Assembly (NCBI GenBank): GCA_003164295.1
Contig: PLTA01000048.1
Coordinates: 1-64,000 of the forward strand
Direction: 5' to 3'
Source of the DNA: Candidatus Bathyarchaeota archaeon
GTDB lineage: Archaea; Thermoproteota; Bathyarchaeia; Bathyarchaeales; Bathycorpusculaceae
Length of the DNA stretch: 64,000 bases
Positions within the stretch are counted from its first letter, which is position 1, and every line of letters starts with the position of its first letter. Both the position numbers and the translations under genes were made by a program. Below the pieces are notes generated by a model. That model was given only the letters and a program-made list of their open reading frames with translations, was not told the DNA's origin and searched no databases. Of the stretch, positions 26,468-36,277 are shown one piece after another.

Positions 26468-26938
26468 TCAACTCATTTTGCCTCTAAGTTTAGAGAGCAC
26501 TTCTTCTTCGATCCATTTCTCACCCTGAATCGTAAGCTTGAACTCAGGCTTATTTGGGTCTGGCTTGAAAATTTGTCCCCGTTTTGTCATTTCATTTAGT
26601 CGCGCAGGAACCATGGCGTTTATGCCACTGGAATCTAAGAGTTTAGTAACTTGGGCGGCGGTGCTCTTTTTTTCCTCCGAAGCGTAAAGAATCAATCCCA
26701 CAGCTTCATAATGGGTAAGTTTTTCACGTGTAACTATTACTGGGCCTTCAGTTGTGGGTTCAACGATGCCTTTCAGTTGTGCTCCGGATTGTGTAAGTTT
26801 GTTAGAAACAAAATCATTTAGTTTCTCAACAAAACCTTCTGGGATAATTCCAAGCATGTCAAGAATTTCTTGGGGATTTTCTCCTTCAATGACCACTTCT
26901 CCGAACGAAGTTTTTATGCGAGCTTCGATATGCTTCAA
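26468..26938 (-). CDS. Hypothetical winged-helix-like protein
   Basis: A 156-aa soluble protein. The N-terminal half begins with a beta-type segment (IEARIKTSFGEVVIEGENPQ), and the C-terminal half (~80-150) has a helix-turn-helix-like pattern: HYEAVGLILYASEEKKST, AQVTKLLDSSG, VPARLNEMTKRGQIFKPD and a wing with FKLTIQGEKWIEEE. It could be a DNA- or RNA-binding protein. It lies 83 bp upstream of the gatE end on the same strand as the elp3-gatD-gatE operon and may be its last gene. Confidence 0.65.
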   Translation of the reverse strand: MKHIEARIKTSFGEVVIEGENPQEILDMLGIIPEGFVEKLNDFVSNKLTQSGAQLKGIVEPTTEGPVIVTREKLTHYEAVGLILYASEEKKSTAAQVTKLLDSSGINAMVPARLNEMTKRGQIFKPDPNKPEFKLTIQGEKWIEEEVLSKLRGKMS

Positions 26939-27020
26939 TAAGTAAGCCTCTTTATGTTATAAGCGATGCTAAACCTTTTTAGGATTTGCGGCTCAATGCT
27001 ACTTTTAAGGGAAAAACAGT

Positions 27021-28916
27021 TTATTTGAGACGTTCCTTCAAAAGTTTTCCTACCAATTCAGGATTCGCCTTTCCACGAACTTCTTTCATAATCGCGCCCA
27101 TAAGCATGCCATAAGAATTCTTACCCAACTTGTCAATCGATTGTTTGTTGACTGCAACTACTCGGTCAATTATAGGAGCCAAATCCTTCTCCGTGAACAT
27201 TTTCAAACATAAAATAACTACTGCGTCTTGCACTGTTTTGTCTTCGTTTTTTGAGAGCCAACTGAAAACATCTGCCAGGGCTTCTTTGGCAAGCTCTCCT
27301 TTACCAACAGCTTTGAAAATGTTTTTGATTTGGTCATCGTTGACATTTTCTATTTTGATGCCTTCCCGCTTCAAAGCCTTTAAAGTTTCAGTTAAAAACG
27401 CGGCTACAGTTGAAGCTTGCACACCAGTTTGCTTCACGATTTCTTCAAAAAGAATGTTGTATTCTGAATCTGGAAGTTGCTTAGCTAACTTTTCATTTAA
27501 CCCGTACTGTTTGATTATTCTTAAGACCTTCTTTTCGGCAGATTCAGGCAAATTCTCTTTTATTTTCTTCACAAGTTTTTCAGTTATCTCTGCAGGCGGG
27601 ATATCGGTTTCAGGGTACATTCTTGCTGCTCCCGGTCGTGGACGCATATACCTCGTTGTGCCATCATCTTTTGCAGTTCGGGTTTCAGCAGGAATTCCAG
27701 TTATTGCTTCTTGGGCACGTTCAACCACGGCTTTTAGAGCATCAAAACCGTTTTCTGCTGTGTCGGCAACAAAAACAATCGCGTCACCCTCGTCGGCTTT
27801 AACTGCTTTGCGCAATGCCTCAACTTCTTCTAATGTGATTCCGTAATTAGGCATTTCATCAGTGTGGAATACTCCGCCAACTCTACCCCAAAACTTTGCC
27901 CTGTCAGAAAGTTCAGTTCCAACGCGAAAATCAGGCATCAATTCACGCTTGAGTATTCCAGCAAAATTTGGAAGTTTGACTGCCATAACCTTCTGATTTT
28001 TATCTACAGCTTTTCGAATGACTTTACTTTTTGTTTCTTTAAAAATGTCGGTGACGTCTGCAAAATCCTGTTTCAGATCTTCTTTTTTGATCCCTCGCTT
28101 TGCCAATTCTTCCTTAACGCTGATGAGTCCGAGTTGACGTTGCACCTCGTATTCTACAACAGTCGAGATTAATTCGAGTTCTTGAACTCCTTTTATCTCT
28201 ATTAAAGCACCGTTTGGCAAAGAAACATTTAGGTCTTGTCTTATCGTGCCTAAACCACGCATCACTTTGCCTGTGTCCCTTAAAATTCGTCCAATTGCGA
28301 ATGCGACTTCCTGCGCTTCCATTGGTGAATAAATTACGGGTGCAGTTGCGACTTCAATTAATGGTATTCCCAAGCGGTCAATGCGGTACCGGATAGTTTT
28401 GCCCTCATCCTGTGTTCCCGTTTTACGCGCTGCATCCTCTTCTAAACTTGATGCCTGCATCGGAATGGTTTTTTCGCCAACTTTAATCCAACCATCCAAC
28501 GCGATAATGCATGTGCGCTGGAAACCTGTTGTGTTTGAGCCATCTATTACGGTTTTCCGCATAACGTGGACTTCATCAACAGGCTGCATATTCATCATTA
28601 AAGAAGCTGTTAAAACCACTTCCACAGCATCAGAGTTTATGGGGTGTGGCGGTTCTTCATCCATTTCCACTAGGCATGAGCTTGCTTTGCTGGCTTCATA
28701 GAGAATTTTTACTCCTTTTTGAAATTCAAAATAAGCTGCTGGATCAATTTGCCCTAGCTCACTTTGTGTGGGACGTAGTCGACGCAGGAATGTGATTTCT
28801 GGTTCTTCTTTGAAGAGTTCAGGTGGGCAACTGCAGAAGAGTTTTGATTTGACGTTTAGTTGTTGGTGGATTTCTAAGCCTACTTTTAAGCCTATTTTTG
28901 CATAGTCAATTGCCAC
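27021..28916 (-). CDS. gatE: Glu-tRNA(Gln) amidotransferase subunit E
   Basis: GatE is the tRNA-binding/kinase subunit of the archaeal GatDE complex that turns Glu-tRNA(Gln) into Gln-tRNA(Gln). Family motifs are clear: GLKVGLEIHQQL at the N-terminus, CSCPPELF, EMDEEPPHP-like and the GatB/YqeY tail (LKALKREGIKIENVNDDQ...MLMGAIMKEVRGKANPELV). I place the start at GTG 28916 because AGGAGGA lies 8 nt upstream and the conserved sequence begins there, giving 631 aa; a longer frame to 29093 merely overlaps gatD. It overlaps the gatD stop by 11 bp. Confidence 0.97.
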   Translation of the reverse strand: MAIDYAKIGLKVGLEIHQQLNVKSKLFCSCPPELFKEEPEITFLRRLRPTQSELGQIDPAAYFEFQKGVKILYEASKASSCLVEMDEEPPHPINSDAVEVVLTASLMMNMQPVDEVHVMRKTVIDGSNTTGFQRTCIIALDGWIKVGEKTIPMQASSLEEDAARKTGTQDEGKTIRYRIDRLGIPLIEVATAPVIYSPMEAQEVAFAIGRILRDTGKVMRGLGTIRQDLNVSLPNGALIEIKGVQELELISTVVEYEVQRQLGLISVKEELAKRGIKKEDLKQDFADVTDIFKETKSKVIRKAVDKNQKVMAVKLPNFAGILKRELMPDFRVGTELSDRAKFWGRVGGVFHTDEMPNYGITLEEVEALRKAVKADEGDAIVFVADTAENGFDALKAVVERAQEAITGIPAETRTAKDDGTTRYMRPRPGAARMYPETDIPPAEITEKLVKKIKENLPESAEKKVLRIIKQYGLNEKLAKQLPDSEYNILFEEIVKQTGVQASTVAAFLTETLKALKREGIKIENVNDDQIKNIFKAVGKGELAKEALADVFSWLSKNEDKTVQDAVVILCLKMFTEKDLAPIIDRVVAVNKQSIDKLGKNSYGMLMGAIMKEVRGKANPELVGKLLKERLK

Positions 28917-30264
28917 TTTTTTGTCCTCCTTCAAGGATTTTTTCTTGCGGAAGTGTTCTTGAGGAGAATTCTCCTGCAATGTTGGTTTTAAGAAGTTTGA
29001 TAGCTTCTTGAGTGTCGTCTGTTTGTCCGAGTGCCCACATGAGTTTGACAAGAGCGGTTTCAGGGAACATGTCATCCATCGGGATAACCCCAAACGATAA
29101 CAGATCTCTGCCTGTATCGTACACGTTCATGTTTACTCTCCCCCAAATGCACTGGGATGCCAACGCAACCAAGATCCCTTTTGAAGTGGCGTTTTTGATG
29201 CTGTCAAAGCAGAATTTGCTTACATGACCTAAACCTGAACCTTCGAGCAAAATACCCCTAACGCCTTTTTCGACATACCAATCAATGACGGCTGGGTCAA
29301 GTCCTGGATAAAATTTGATTAACGCCACTTTTTCGCTAAAATTCGGCTTCAAAATAAGTCTTTTTGAAGGATCCCGACGCAGGTATTGATTTGTTAGCAT
29401 AATTACTTGTTCATCTTTCACTTTGGCGATAGGAAAACCATTGATGGATTTGAAGGTGTCTCTTCGGCTGGTGTGGCATTTGCGAACTTTATTTCCCAAA
29501 TGAATAATTGTGGCTATGTCTGAAACGCTTTCATGCATGGCTAAACCTACTTCAGCAAATGGAGCTTCTCCAGCGGCTTTTACCGCGCCGATAAGGTTTG
29601 TCGCTGCATCACTGCTTGGGCGGTCACTGGATCGCTGTGCACCAACAACAATTACGGGTACAGATAGGTTCTGCAATGCAAAACTCAAGGCTGCTGAAGT
29701 GTAAGCCATCGTGTCAGTCCCATGCGCAATCACCACGCCGTCCACGCCTGATTCAATGCGTTTGGCGACGGTTTCTGCTAGTTCTTTCCAATGTTTCTGA
29801 GTAATGTTTTCACTATATAAACTGAAAACTATTTCCGTGTCAACTTTGGCGATATCCGAAAGTTCAGGAACAACCCCATGCAAGTCGCTTGCAGAGATGG
29901 CTGAGCGGACAGCTCCTGTACGATAGTCAACTCGGCTAGCAATGGTTCCTCCAGTGCTCATAATGACCACATGAGGCAAAGATGGGTTCTGTTTTGGAAG
30001 AGGTGGCGAGGCGAAGGCGGGTTTTGTGCCTTTACCCACTTTTTCAATTTCAACTTCTGCGGTTACACGAATGCCTATGTTGTAACCACTTTTCATTTTA
30101 ACTATAACAACGTTGCCGTCGCCCAGTTCGGAGCGAGGAATAAGAATACCTTCGTAGTTTTTGCCTTTGCTAGTAATCTTTATGATGTCACCGATGTCAC
30201 ATTCGGCTTTTTTTAATGCTTCAATAGCTGCCTCCTTATAACCTGAATTTTCAAGTTCGCTCAT
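28906..30264 (-). CDS. gatD: Glu-tRNA(Gln) amidotransferase subunit D
   Basis: A 452-aa asparaginase-like subunit that releases ammonia from an amide donor for GatE. An N-terminal ~80-residue beta domain is followed by the L-asparaginase domain: VVIMSTGGTIASRVDY (catalytic Thr), then VVIAHGTDTMAYTSAAL (Thr-Asp) and the Lys-containing motif region. The length is normal for GatD. It starts 2 nt after the elp3 stop and overlaps gatE, so all three are one operon. Confidence 0.97.
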   Translation of the reverse strand: MSELENSGYKEAAIEALKKAECDIGDIIKITSKGKNYEGILIPRSELGDGNVVIVKMKSGYNIGIRVTAEVEIEKVGKGTKPAFASPPLPKQNPSLPHVVIMSTGGTIASRVDYRTGAVRSAISASDLHGVVPELSDIAKVDTEIVFSLYSENITQKHWKELAETVAKRIESGVDGVVIAHGTDTMAYTSAALSFALQNLSVPVIVVGAQRSSDRPSSDAATNLIGAVKAAGEAPFAEVGLAMHESVSDIATIIHLGNKVRKCHTSRRDTFKSINGFPIAKVKDEQVIMLTNQYLRRDPSKRLILKPNFSEKVALIKFYPGLDPAVIDWYVEKGVRGILLEGSGLGHVSKFCFDSIKNATSKGILVALASQCIWGRVNMNVYDTGRDLLSFGVIPMDDMFPETALVKLMWALGQTDDTQEAIKLLKTNIAGEFSSRTLPQEKILEGGQKSGN

Positions 30265-30266
30265 GA

Positions 30267-31877
30267 CTATTTCTCCAGTTTTTTGGAAACGTAAACTCCA
30301 TCGCGTTGATACCCGAAACGCATGTAATACCTTCTTGTTCCTAACGCACTGATAACTAAAAGCTTTTTCAAACCAAAATCATCCAGAGTCATTCGTTCGG
30401 CTTCTTTTAGCAAGTTTGCGCCAAACCCTTTATGTTGCCAAGCGCCCGCCGCATGTTTTCCAACGGGCACAAGTGGACCATAAACATGAAGTTCCCTTAC
30501 AATCGCTGATGGCACAGATGTGATTTCTATTCTATGCGCTTTCGTTGAAGGAATGCGCAACCGCAAATAGCCGAGCAAAACTTGGTTAACATGATCTTCG
30601 GCCGAAATGAAAATTTCTTTGCCTTCAGAGGCATCGTAGCAGACTGATTGAATTTTTATTTTTTCCAAGTTAGGCTTTACATGGTCAATTTGCATTCTGT
30701 GCCCGACTTCTCTGCATCGAATACATTGACATTTGCTACCCTGTGCATGGAGATGGTCGTTGGCGAGTTGGCGTAAGTTGCTTTTTTTAACTCCAGCCAA
30801 AATAAGGTGTGAAGGGATGTCGCGTTGAACACGCATTACTCTTACCCACGGTGGAATGAATTTTTTAATTTCAGCTATAACTTCAGAGGCTTGCTCTGTT
30901 GTATAAGGAATGTAGGTGCCTTTTTTGTACCATTCATTTGCTTTTGTTCCAGCAATACACAGACAAGGATAAATTTTTATCATATCAGGTTTGAAAGTTG
31001 CGTCTGTAAAAATGCGTTCGAAAACCTGTATGTCTTTTTTTTGGTTGGAACCCGGCATTCCTGGCATCAAGTGATATACGATTTTTAATCCAGCGTCTTT
31101 GGCGATGCGAGTGGCTTCCTGCACATCAGCTACGGTGTGAGTTCTGCCGACTAAACGGTAAATTTCATCGTCAGGATTTTGAACTCCAAGTTCTATGCGA
31201 GTAACACCCATTTCGAGCATTGCATCGATGTGTGGCTGTTTTGCCCAGTCAGGGCGTGTCTCAACTGTGATGCCGACATTCCGGCTTTTGCTTACTTCAG
31301 CATTAGCTTTCGCCCCTTCCAGGCTTGCTGACGTTTTGCCTGTTATTGCATCAAGGCAACGCTGGATAAACCAAGTTTGATAAACCATAGGTGTAGCGGG
31401 AAAAGTTCCGCCCATGATGATTAATTCAATTTTGTCCACTTTGTGTCCGATTGCTGTAAGCTGCTCGATGCGGCTCATAACCTGCTGGTAGGGGTCAAAA
31501 TTGTTTTGGCTTCCACGCATAGCTGCGGGTTCATGCCCTGTGTAGCTTTGCGGAGAGCCTCGTGTGGGGCCTCCTGGACAGTAAGCGCATGGTTCAGGCT
31601 GCGGGCACGGGTAAGGCTTAGTCATGGTAGCGATAACTGTTACACCCGAAATACCTCGGGTAGTTTTTCTTCTCAAAATAGGCAAGAGCCGTTTTGTTTC
31701 TTTTGGCGTTAAAAGACAAATTAAATCGGCGTTTGACGGTATATCGTCGAGTTGGTATTTGCCTGTGGTTTTTATTTTAAGCCGATTAGCATCCTCACGC
31801 GTAGGATTTGGCATTTCCATAAGAGTAGTTATGATTTCTCTGAGCGCTTTTTCTTCCGACAAGGCTAAAGATACCAA
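30267..31877 (-). CDS. elp3: Archaeal Elp3 tRNA-modifying enzyme
   Basis: A 536-aa radical SAM/acetyltransferase that forms carboxymethyl-type modifications on wobble uridine of tRNA. The Elp3 cluster motif is CPQPEPCAYCPGG (~95-107). Further motifs are GGTFPATP, MVYQTWFIQRC, GITVETRPDW and HLMPGMPGS. A zinc-type segment CQCIRCREVGH (~395) and a C-terminal GNAT domain (AAGAWQHKGFGANLLKEAERM, ~480-500) complete the family architecture. It is the first gene of the elp3-gatD-gatE operon, grouping two tRNA-related functions. Confidence 0.96.
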   Translation of the reverse strand: MVSLALSEEKALREIITTLMEMPNPTREDANRLKIKTTGKYQLDDIPSNADLICLLTPKETKRLLPILRRKTTRGISGVTVIATMTKPYPCPQPEPCAYCPGGPTRGSPQSYTGHEPAAMRGSQNNFDPYQQVMSRIEQLTAIGHKVDKIELIIMGGTFPATPMVYQTWFIQRCLDAITGKTSASLEGAKANAEVSKSRNVGITVETRPDWAKQPHIDAMLEMGVTRIELGVQNPDDEIYRLVGRTHTVADVQEATRIAKDAGLKIVYHLMPGMPGSNQKKDIQVFERIFTDATFKPDMIKIYPCLCIAGTKANEWYKKGTYIPYTTEQASEVIAEIKKFIPPWVRVMRVQRDIPSHLILAGVKKSNLRQLANDHLHAQGSKCQCIRCREVGHRMQIDHVKPNLEKIKIQSVCYDASEGKEIFISAEDHVNQVLLGYLRLRIPSTKAHRIEITSVPSAIVRELHVYGPLVPVGKHAAGAWQHKGFGANLLKEAERMTLDDFGLKKLLVISALGTRRYYMRFGYQRDGVYVSKKLEK

Positions 31878-32358
31878 AATAAGGTCTGCTTAAGTAATAA
31901 ATAAACTAAGCTAACATTGAAAACTGTTTGTAGCGTGAAAAAACAAATTTTGTCTTTGCCTTACATCCAGTTTTGACCAGGTTTTCTTTGCAGTGTTACC
32001 CTTTTCTCGTAGTTGCGTCTGTTTCGAGTTTTTGGGCTTGGCGCTGTTTTTGGTGTTCCCTGGATTTTTGGAGTTTGAGACCTTACTTTTCCAGCTTTGG
32101 ATAAACTACCGTGAGTGGGCATTTAAGTTACCTTGCACATTAAGCATAATTGTCCCACTTAAATCTTATCCCTATTAGATCGCTGTTTAAGCGCTTGAAT
32201 ATGAAGGCTTTTTTGGCGTAATGTCCTGTTTTATCTTCTTAAGTACGATATATAATAACGTAAAAGCCAGTTGTTTTTGAAGAAACTGTTCAAATAATTT
32301 TCATGCAGTATCCGCATAAAAAATCTTAACCTATTAATTATCCAACTCTTACTCTTAG
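31878..32358. other. Intergenic region upstream of elp3 and the GH36-like gene
   Basis: A 481-bp spacer between divergent genes. Short frames in it look random. T-rich stretches and AT-rich promoter-like sequence near 32250 (TACGATATATAATAACG) are seen. That TATA-like element may drive the gene at 32359. I find no RNA gene or repeat. Confidence 0.5.
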
Positions 32359-34713
32359 TTGGCGACCGAAGTGATAAGCCGTTATGCTAAAACTGTAGTT
32401 ATTTTCATTATTTTATTATTCGCAAGCTCAGTTTTTGCCAACAGTATAACGGTAGCTAAAGCAAGCTCAGACATTTCTTATAGTGGTGTTTCCACGTACT
32501 CTTTTTCTAATCGCTTTTACGGTTTTACTGTGGCGCAAATATCAGGGAAGTATTATATGAATTTAACTAACCTTGCTGCTTCTCAGATAATTCTTGAAAA
32601 CAGCTTGATGTTTCAAGTGCTGACAAATGCCAGTGGAACGATGGGTTGGATTAGCGGTGATGGATTGCTCACAGAAACTATTACTTCTATATCGAATAAT
32701 CTTGGGACAGGCGATTTATTTAACTTCACTGAGTCCGCAAGTAATAGCCCTTCAATGAGTTGTCTAATTTCCGTTTTTAGTGATAAGCCTTACTTTGTTA
32801 TCCAAGAAGCTGCTTATTATGCTTCATCTCTGGTGGTAAGCCAATGGGATTATTTTCTTGCTCAATCCACCATGCAAAATGGGGGTGCTTTAATTGGTTC
32901 TTCCGTTTCATCCATGGATGGATATCCAGAAATAGACGGCTCAAACCCTTCATTCTTTACTCAGTTAGGCGGTTCGACAAGTGGGACTGTTAATGGTTAT
33001 CCTAAGTTCAATTACGGCGAATATGTTCCTTACGAATACACATTATCAACAACTAGTAATGAAGGGTTTGTAGCAGGCTTATTACAAACTCTAGTATCAC
33101 CCAACTTAGGTTGCAGCTGGAACGGAGTTGACGGTTCCCATGGGCTTCAGGAATTTGGTTTAGGCGAGATGGTCCAAACTCAAGGGTTGACTATGACATC
33201 GAACGTCAGCCCATATACCGATGGATATCAACATGGAACACCTGGCAGTTGGATACAAAGCGATCCTCTATACTGTGAACTGACTGGAAATAACGCCCAA
33301 AATGCATTAACAGGATACGACATGGCTCTGTCTAAAACGAATAATTATTTCCCATCATTAGAAACTTTAACTACATCTTCCTTTGGCTGGGGATCTTGGT
33401 CAGCATTTGGACAAAACGTTACTCAAACGGAAATTATTATAAATTCAAACTATGCAGCCGCTAATTATTCGAATATAAAATTGATACAGTTAGATGATGG
33501 TTGGGAGCAACAGTATGGCGATTGGGTTCCTAACTCTAATTTTCCATCTAATGCATCAGATCCAGCAATTAACGGAATACAATATTTAGCAAATTTAGTG
33601 CATGCAAACGGTCAAGAATTTGGTTTGTGGTTTTGTCCTTATTATGTAGCTGAAAATTTGCCAATAATTGAAGAAAATCCCTCATGGATATTGCAATCTG
33701 CCAATTCGGTTCCTGAAACTGCTACATTTAATGGAGTTGCTTGTTACATTTTAGATCCGACAAACCCCGCGGTTATTAATTATGTTAGTCAAATTGTTGA
33801 AAACTTTACTTCTTGGGGCGTAAACTATCTTAAAATCGATACCATGGGTGGAGATGTTTACAACGCTGTTTTTGGAAGCTACAATATTTTGGACACACCT
33901 ATGACAGCAACACAGGCGATGCACCTTGGCCTAAACGCTATAAAAACCGCTGCTCCATCTGCAAACACCTTAGTTTGTGGTTTGCATTTTGTCGCGACAA
34001 CGGTTGCTCAGAGCATAAGAACTGGAGGGGATGTTAATAATTCCTGGTCTGACATACAACGGGATGTAAGTGCAGCTTTAGAATTACTTCCGATTCTAGG
34101 AAATAACACTGTTCTTTTAGACAATGATTATGTTGCAGACCAAATGATTCCAAGCGCTTCGGTAATGGATGATTCAACATTCCAAACTTGGCTAAACCTT
34201 GAATACGCCACAGGTTCAGTACAGATACTTAGCGTTAATCTACCAACATACAATACATCAAGATTACAATGGATAAACGCCTTAGAAAATCCTGCATCTA
34301 CAGGCAATAAACCACTAATACTTGATTTATCGCCCTATCAAACAGGTACCCCAGAAATATGGTATCAAAATAACACGCATTTTTTGGCTCTTTTCAACTG
34401 GAACACAACTAGATCACAATATTTTAAAATAACCCTTGCAACCCTTGGATTAAATTTTGCTGAAAAATACACTTTCACTAATCCTTTCAATGGAGCGCAA
34501 ACAGTAGTTTCAGGTTCCCTTTCAATAACAGTTGACCCAGAATCATCTCTATCGTACTTCATCACTCAAAATACAACTTCAACATATTCAATGTCCTCGT
34601 TGCTTGCAGAACTAATAGTTACTTTGGTTGTGGCAATAGTAATCATCATAGTAGCAGTTAGATTATTCCTAAACAGGAAAAGAGCAATGCAAAACAGTCC
34701 CACGGAAAGTTAA
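32359..34713 (+). CDS. Secreted, anchored alpha-galactosidase-like glycosidase (GH36-type)
   Basis: A 784-aa protein with an N-terminal signal or anchor helix (~13-33), a long beta-sandwich domain, a (beta/alpha)8 barrel and a C-terminal helix (LIVTLVVAIVIIIVAVRLFL) with a basic tail. Barrel motifs fit the GH36/GH-D clan: IKLIQLDDGWEQQYGDW, GLWFCPYYV and the likely nucleophile strand NYLKIDTMGGDVY (Asp in KID). The probable substrate is an alpha-galactoside or related plant sugar outside the cell. The start is TTG 32359 or GTG 32371. Its neighbour on the opposite strand is another secreted protein with possible sugar-acting fold. Confidence 0.8.
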   Translation: MATEVISRYAKTVVIFIILLFASSVFANSITVAKASSDISYSGVSTYSFSNRFYGFTVAQISGKYYMNLTNLAASQIILENSLMFQVLTNASGTMGWISGDGLLTETITSISNNLGTGDLFNFTESASNSPSMSCLISVFSDKPYFVIQEAAYYASSLVVSQWDYFLAQSTMQNGGALIGSSVSSMDGYPEIDGSNPSFFTQLGGSTSGTVNGYPKFNYGEYVPYEYTLSTTSNEGFVAGLLQTLVSPNLGCSWNGVDGSHGLQEFGLGEMVQTQGLTMTSNVSPYTDGYQHGTPGSWIQSDPLYCELTGNNAQNALTGYDMALSKTNNYFPSLETLTTSSFGWGSWSAFGQNVTQTEIIINSNYAAANYSNIKLIQLDDGWEQQYGDWVPNSNFPSNASDPAINGIQYLANLVHANGQEFGLWFCPYYVAENLPIIEENPSWILQSANSVPETATFNGVACYILDPTNPAVINYVSQIVENFTSWGVNYLKIDTMGGDVYNAVFGSYNILDTPMTATQAMHLGLNAIKTAAPSANTLVCGLHFVATTVAQSIRTGGDVNNSWSDIQRDVSAALELLPILGNNTVLLDNDYVADQMIPSASVMDDSTFQTWLNLEYATGSVQILSVNLPTYNTSRLQWINALENPASTGNKPLILDLSPYQTGTPEIWYQNNTHFLALFNWNTTRSQYFKITLATLGLNFAEKYTFTNPFNGAQTVVSGSLSITVDPESSLSYFITQNTTSTYSMSSLLAELIVTLVVAIVIIIVAVRLFLNRKRAMQNSPTES

Positions 34714-34725
34714 GCAAATTAAAGT

Positions 34726-36060
34726 CTAAATACTTTTGATTGCTGGTTCTCGGCGTCTTTTTCTAAACTTTAAAAACGTTATAGCAACAGTTAATATAAT
34801 GCATGCCACAGCAGCATAAAAATAAATTGAAGTTGCATAAAACGGCGAAGAATCGCCTTGTTGTGCGATATTTGATGGCGTGGACATTAAGTCTGTGTTG
34901 TTCCAGTAGATTACGTCTTTGTATCCTGCCGAGTCAAGCGTTTGCGATGGATAAACTATGTCTAGGTTAGTAGAGTCCATGTGCAAGAGAGTGGTTACGC
35001 TCATACAAATGCCAACACTCAAGTCATCTGCGTTCCAGAGTCCCCAAATTTTATCGGCTGGCCCTCCGAAGGCGTAAGCGTAATCTGCGGGAAGAACATA
35101 CGCTGTTCTATCGCTTACTGGAGTGGTGGCTCTGGGGTTGGCTTGAACATATTGCCAAAACTGTTTCATAGCGTCAAGCTGTCCTTGCTGTAGAACGTTT
35201 TGAGTATAGTTTTCGTTGCTGTCAAATATAACAATGTATTTTGCATCGTTGTTATATGCCAAAACCATGTCATTGTAAAGTTCCGGACCTGGTTCCATAT
35301 AAGGAGGCTGATTGTAGGCCCAAGTTATCATAACACCCCAAGTTTTGTTCTGAACAGTAGCTGCTCCTCTGCAAAGAGCCATGTTTAATTGTTGGCTATC
35401 ATTCGCCCAGCCAGTATGAGCGCCAAACTCATCAAAAACCGTGTCATACCCAGCTGCATAATCATACCAGTAAAACGCGTAGTCGGAGGTAAACAATTGA
35501 TATTCTGTGGGGTAGGAAAAACTCTTTGTTATTGAATGCGGACCCGTGCGTAGCCACCAGCTTAGAGCGTTAACGTAGCTTTGCGCAGCGTCGCTATAGG
35601 TGAAGTTAGCAATGTCCTTGATAGCACTCTGCGGGATAATTGGGTAATCTTTTGAGGGCTGGTCCCGTTGCTTTCCACCTTCTTCATCACAATAATAAAT
35701 TCCAAGAAAACTGTTGCCCCAATTGTTCTTGGCATCGGCAAGCCATTGACTCGATGGATAGTTAGGTTCATCAGAGTAAACAATGAAGTTCAAATCTTTG
35801 TCAAACACGTACTGGCTGATTAGTGTGAGTCTAGTTAGATTATAATCTCCAGTGCATCCAATAACAAAGAAATTCGAATAAGAACTAACATTATCAATTA
35901 ATTTTTCAGTTTCAGGTATGCTTCCAAAAGCAACATCAACGCCGAAGTACAAGCTGGGCGAAGTTTGCGTGGTAGTTGCTTTGGTAGTCAAGGTGCAATT
36001 TAAGAAAAGAGGTAAAGTCAAGAACAAAATCAGCAGAACTGTGGCTTTCTTAAATTTCAT
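34726..36060 (-). CDS. Secreted membrane-anchored protein, possibly glycosidase-like
   Basis: A 444-aa protein with a signal peptide (KKATVLLILFLTLPLFLNC) and a C-terminal helix (FYAAVACIILTVAITFLKF) with a basic tail, so it sits on the outer face of the membrane. The mature part begins LYFGVDVAFGSIPETEKLID and contains FLGIYYCDEEGG, FDEFGAHTGW and VIFDSNENY, acidic residues at ends of strands as in TIM-barrel glycosidases. I cannot name a family. It converges on the GH36-like gene, with 12 bp between the stops. Confidence 0.6.
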   Translation of the reverse strand: MKFKKATVLLILFLTLPLFLNCTLTTKATTTQTSPSLYFGVDVAFGSIPETEKLIDNVSSYSNFFVIGCTGDYNLTRLTLISQYVFDKDLNFIVYSDEPNYPSSQWLADAKNNWGNSFLGIYYCDEEGGKQRDQPSKDYPIIPQSAIKDIANFTYSDAAQSYVNALSWWLRTGPHSITKSFSYPTEYQLFTSDYAFYWYDYAAGYDTVFDEFGAHTGWANDSQQLNMALCRGAATVQNKTWGVMITWAYNQPPYMEPGPELYNDMVLAYNNDAKYIVIFDSNENYTQNVLQQGQLDAMKQFWQYVQANPRATTPVSDRTAYVLPADYAYAFGGPADKIWGLWNADDLSVGICMSVTTLLHMDSTNLDIVYPSQTLDSAGYKDVIYWNNTDLMSTPSNIAQQGDSSPFYATSIYFYAAVACIILTVAITFLKFRKRRREPAIKSI

Positions 36061-36277
36061 TTGCTCTAAATAAAAATTCTGTTAGCTAATAAGACTTTAC
36101 CAAAATCAGTATACACGAGGTAAAAACTGCAGAAGAGAGAAAAACTCTCGTACTGCGCGTACTAATGATGGCTCTGAAAAAGCCTCTCAGATTTTTTTTG
36201 GTGCTCTTAGCTACAAAGCAATAGGAAAACGCAAAAAATCAATTAATTTTTATTCTTAGGCATCTTTTCTTGTATAG

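Noticed and set aside
27130..28701. Plus-strand frames antisense to gatE
   Set aside because: They are shadows of a strongly conserved coding gene on the minus strand.
31993..32178. 61-aa frame upstream of the GH36-like gene
   Set aside because: It has a T-rich, low-complexity composition and no start signal or recognisable pattern.
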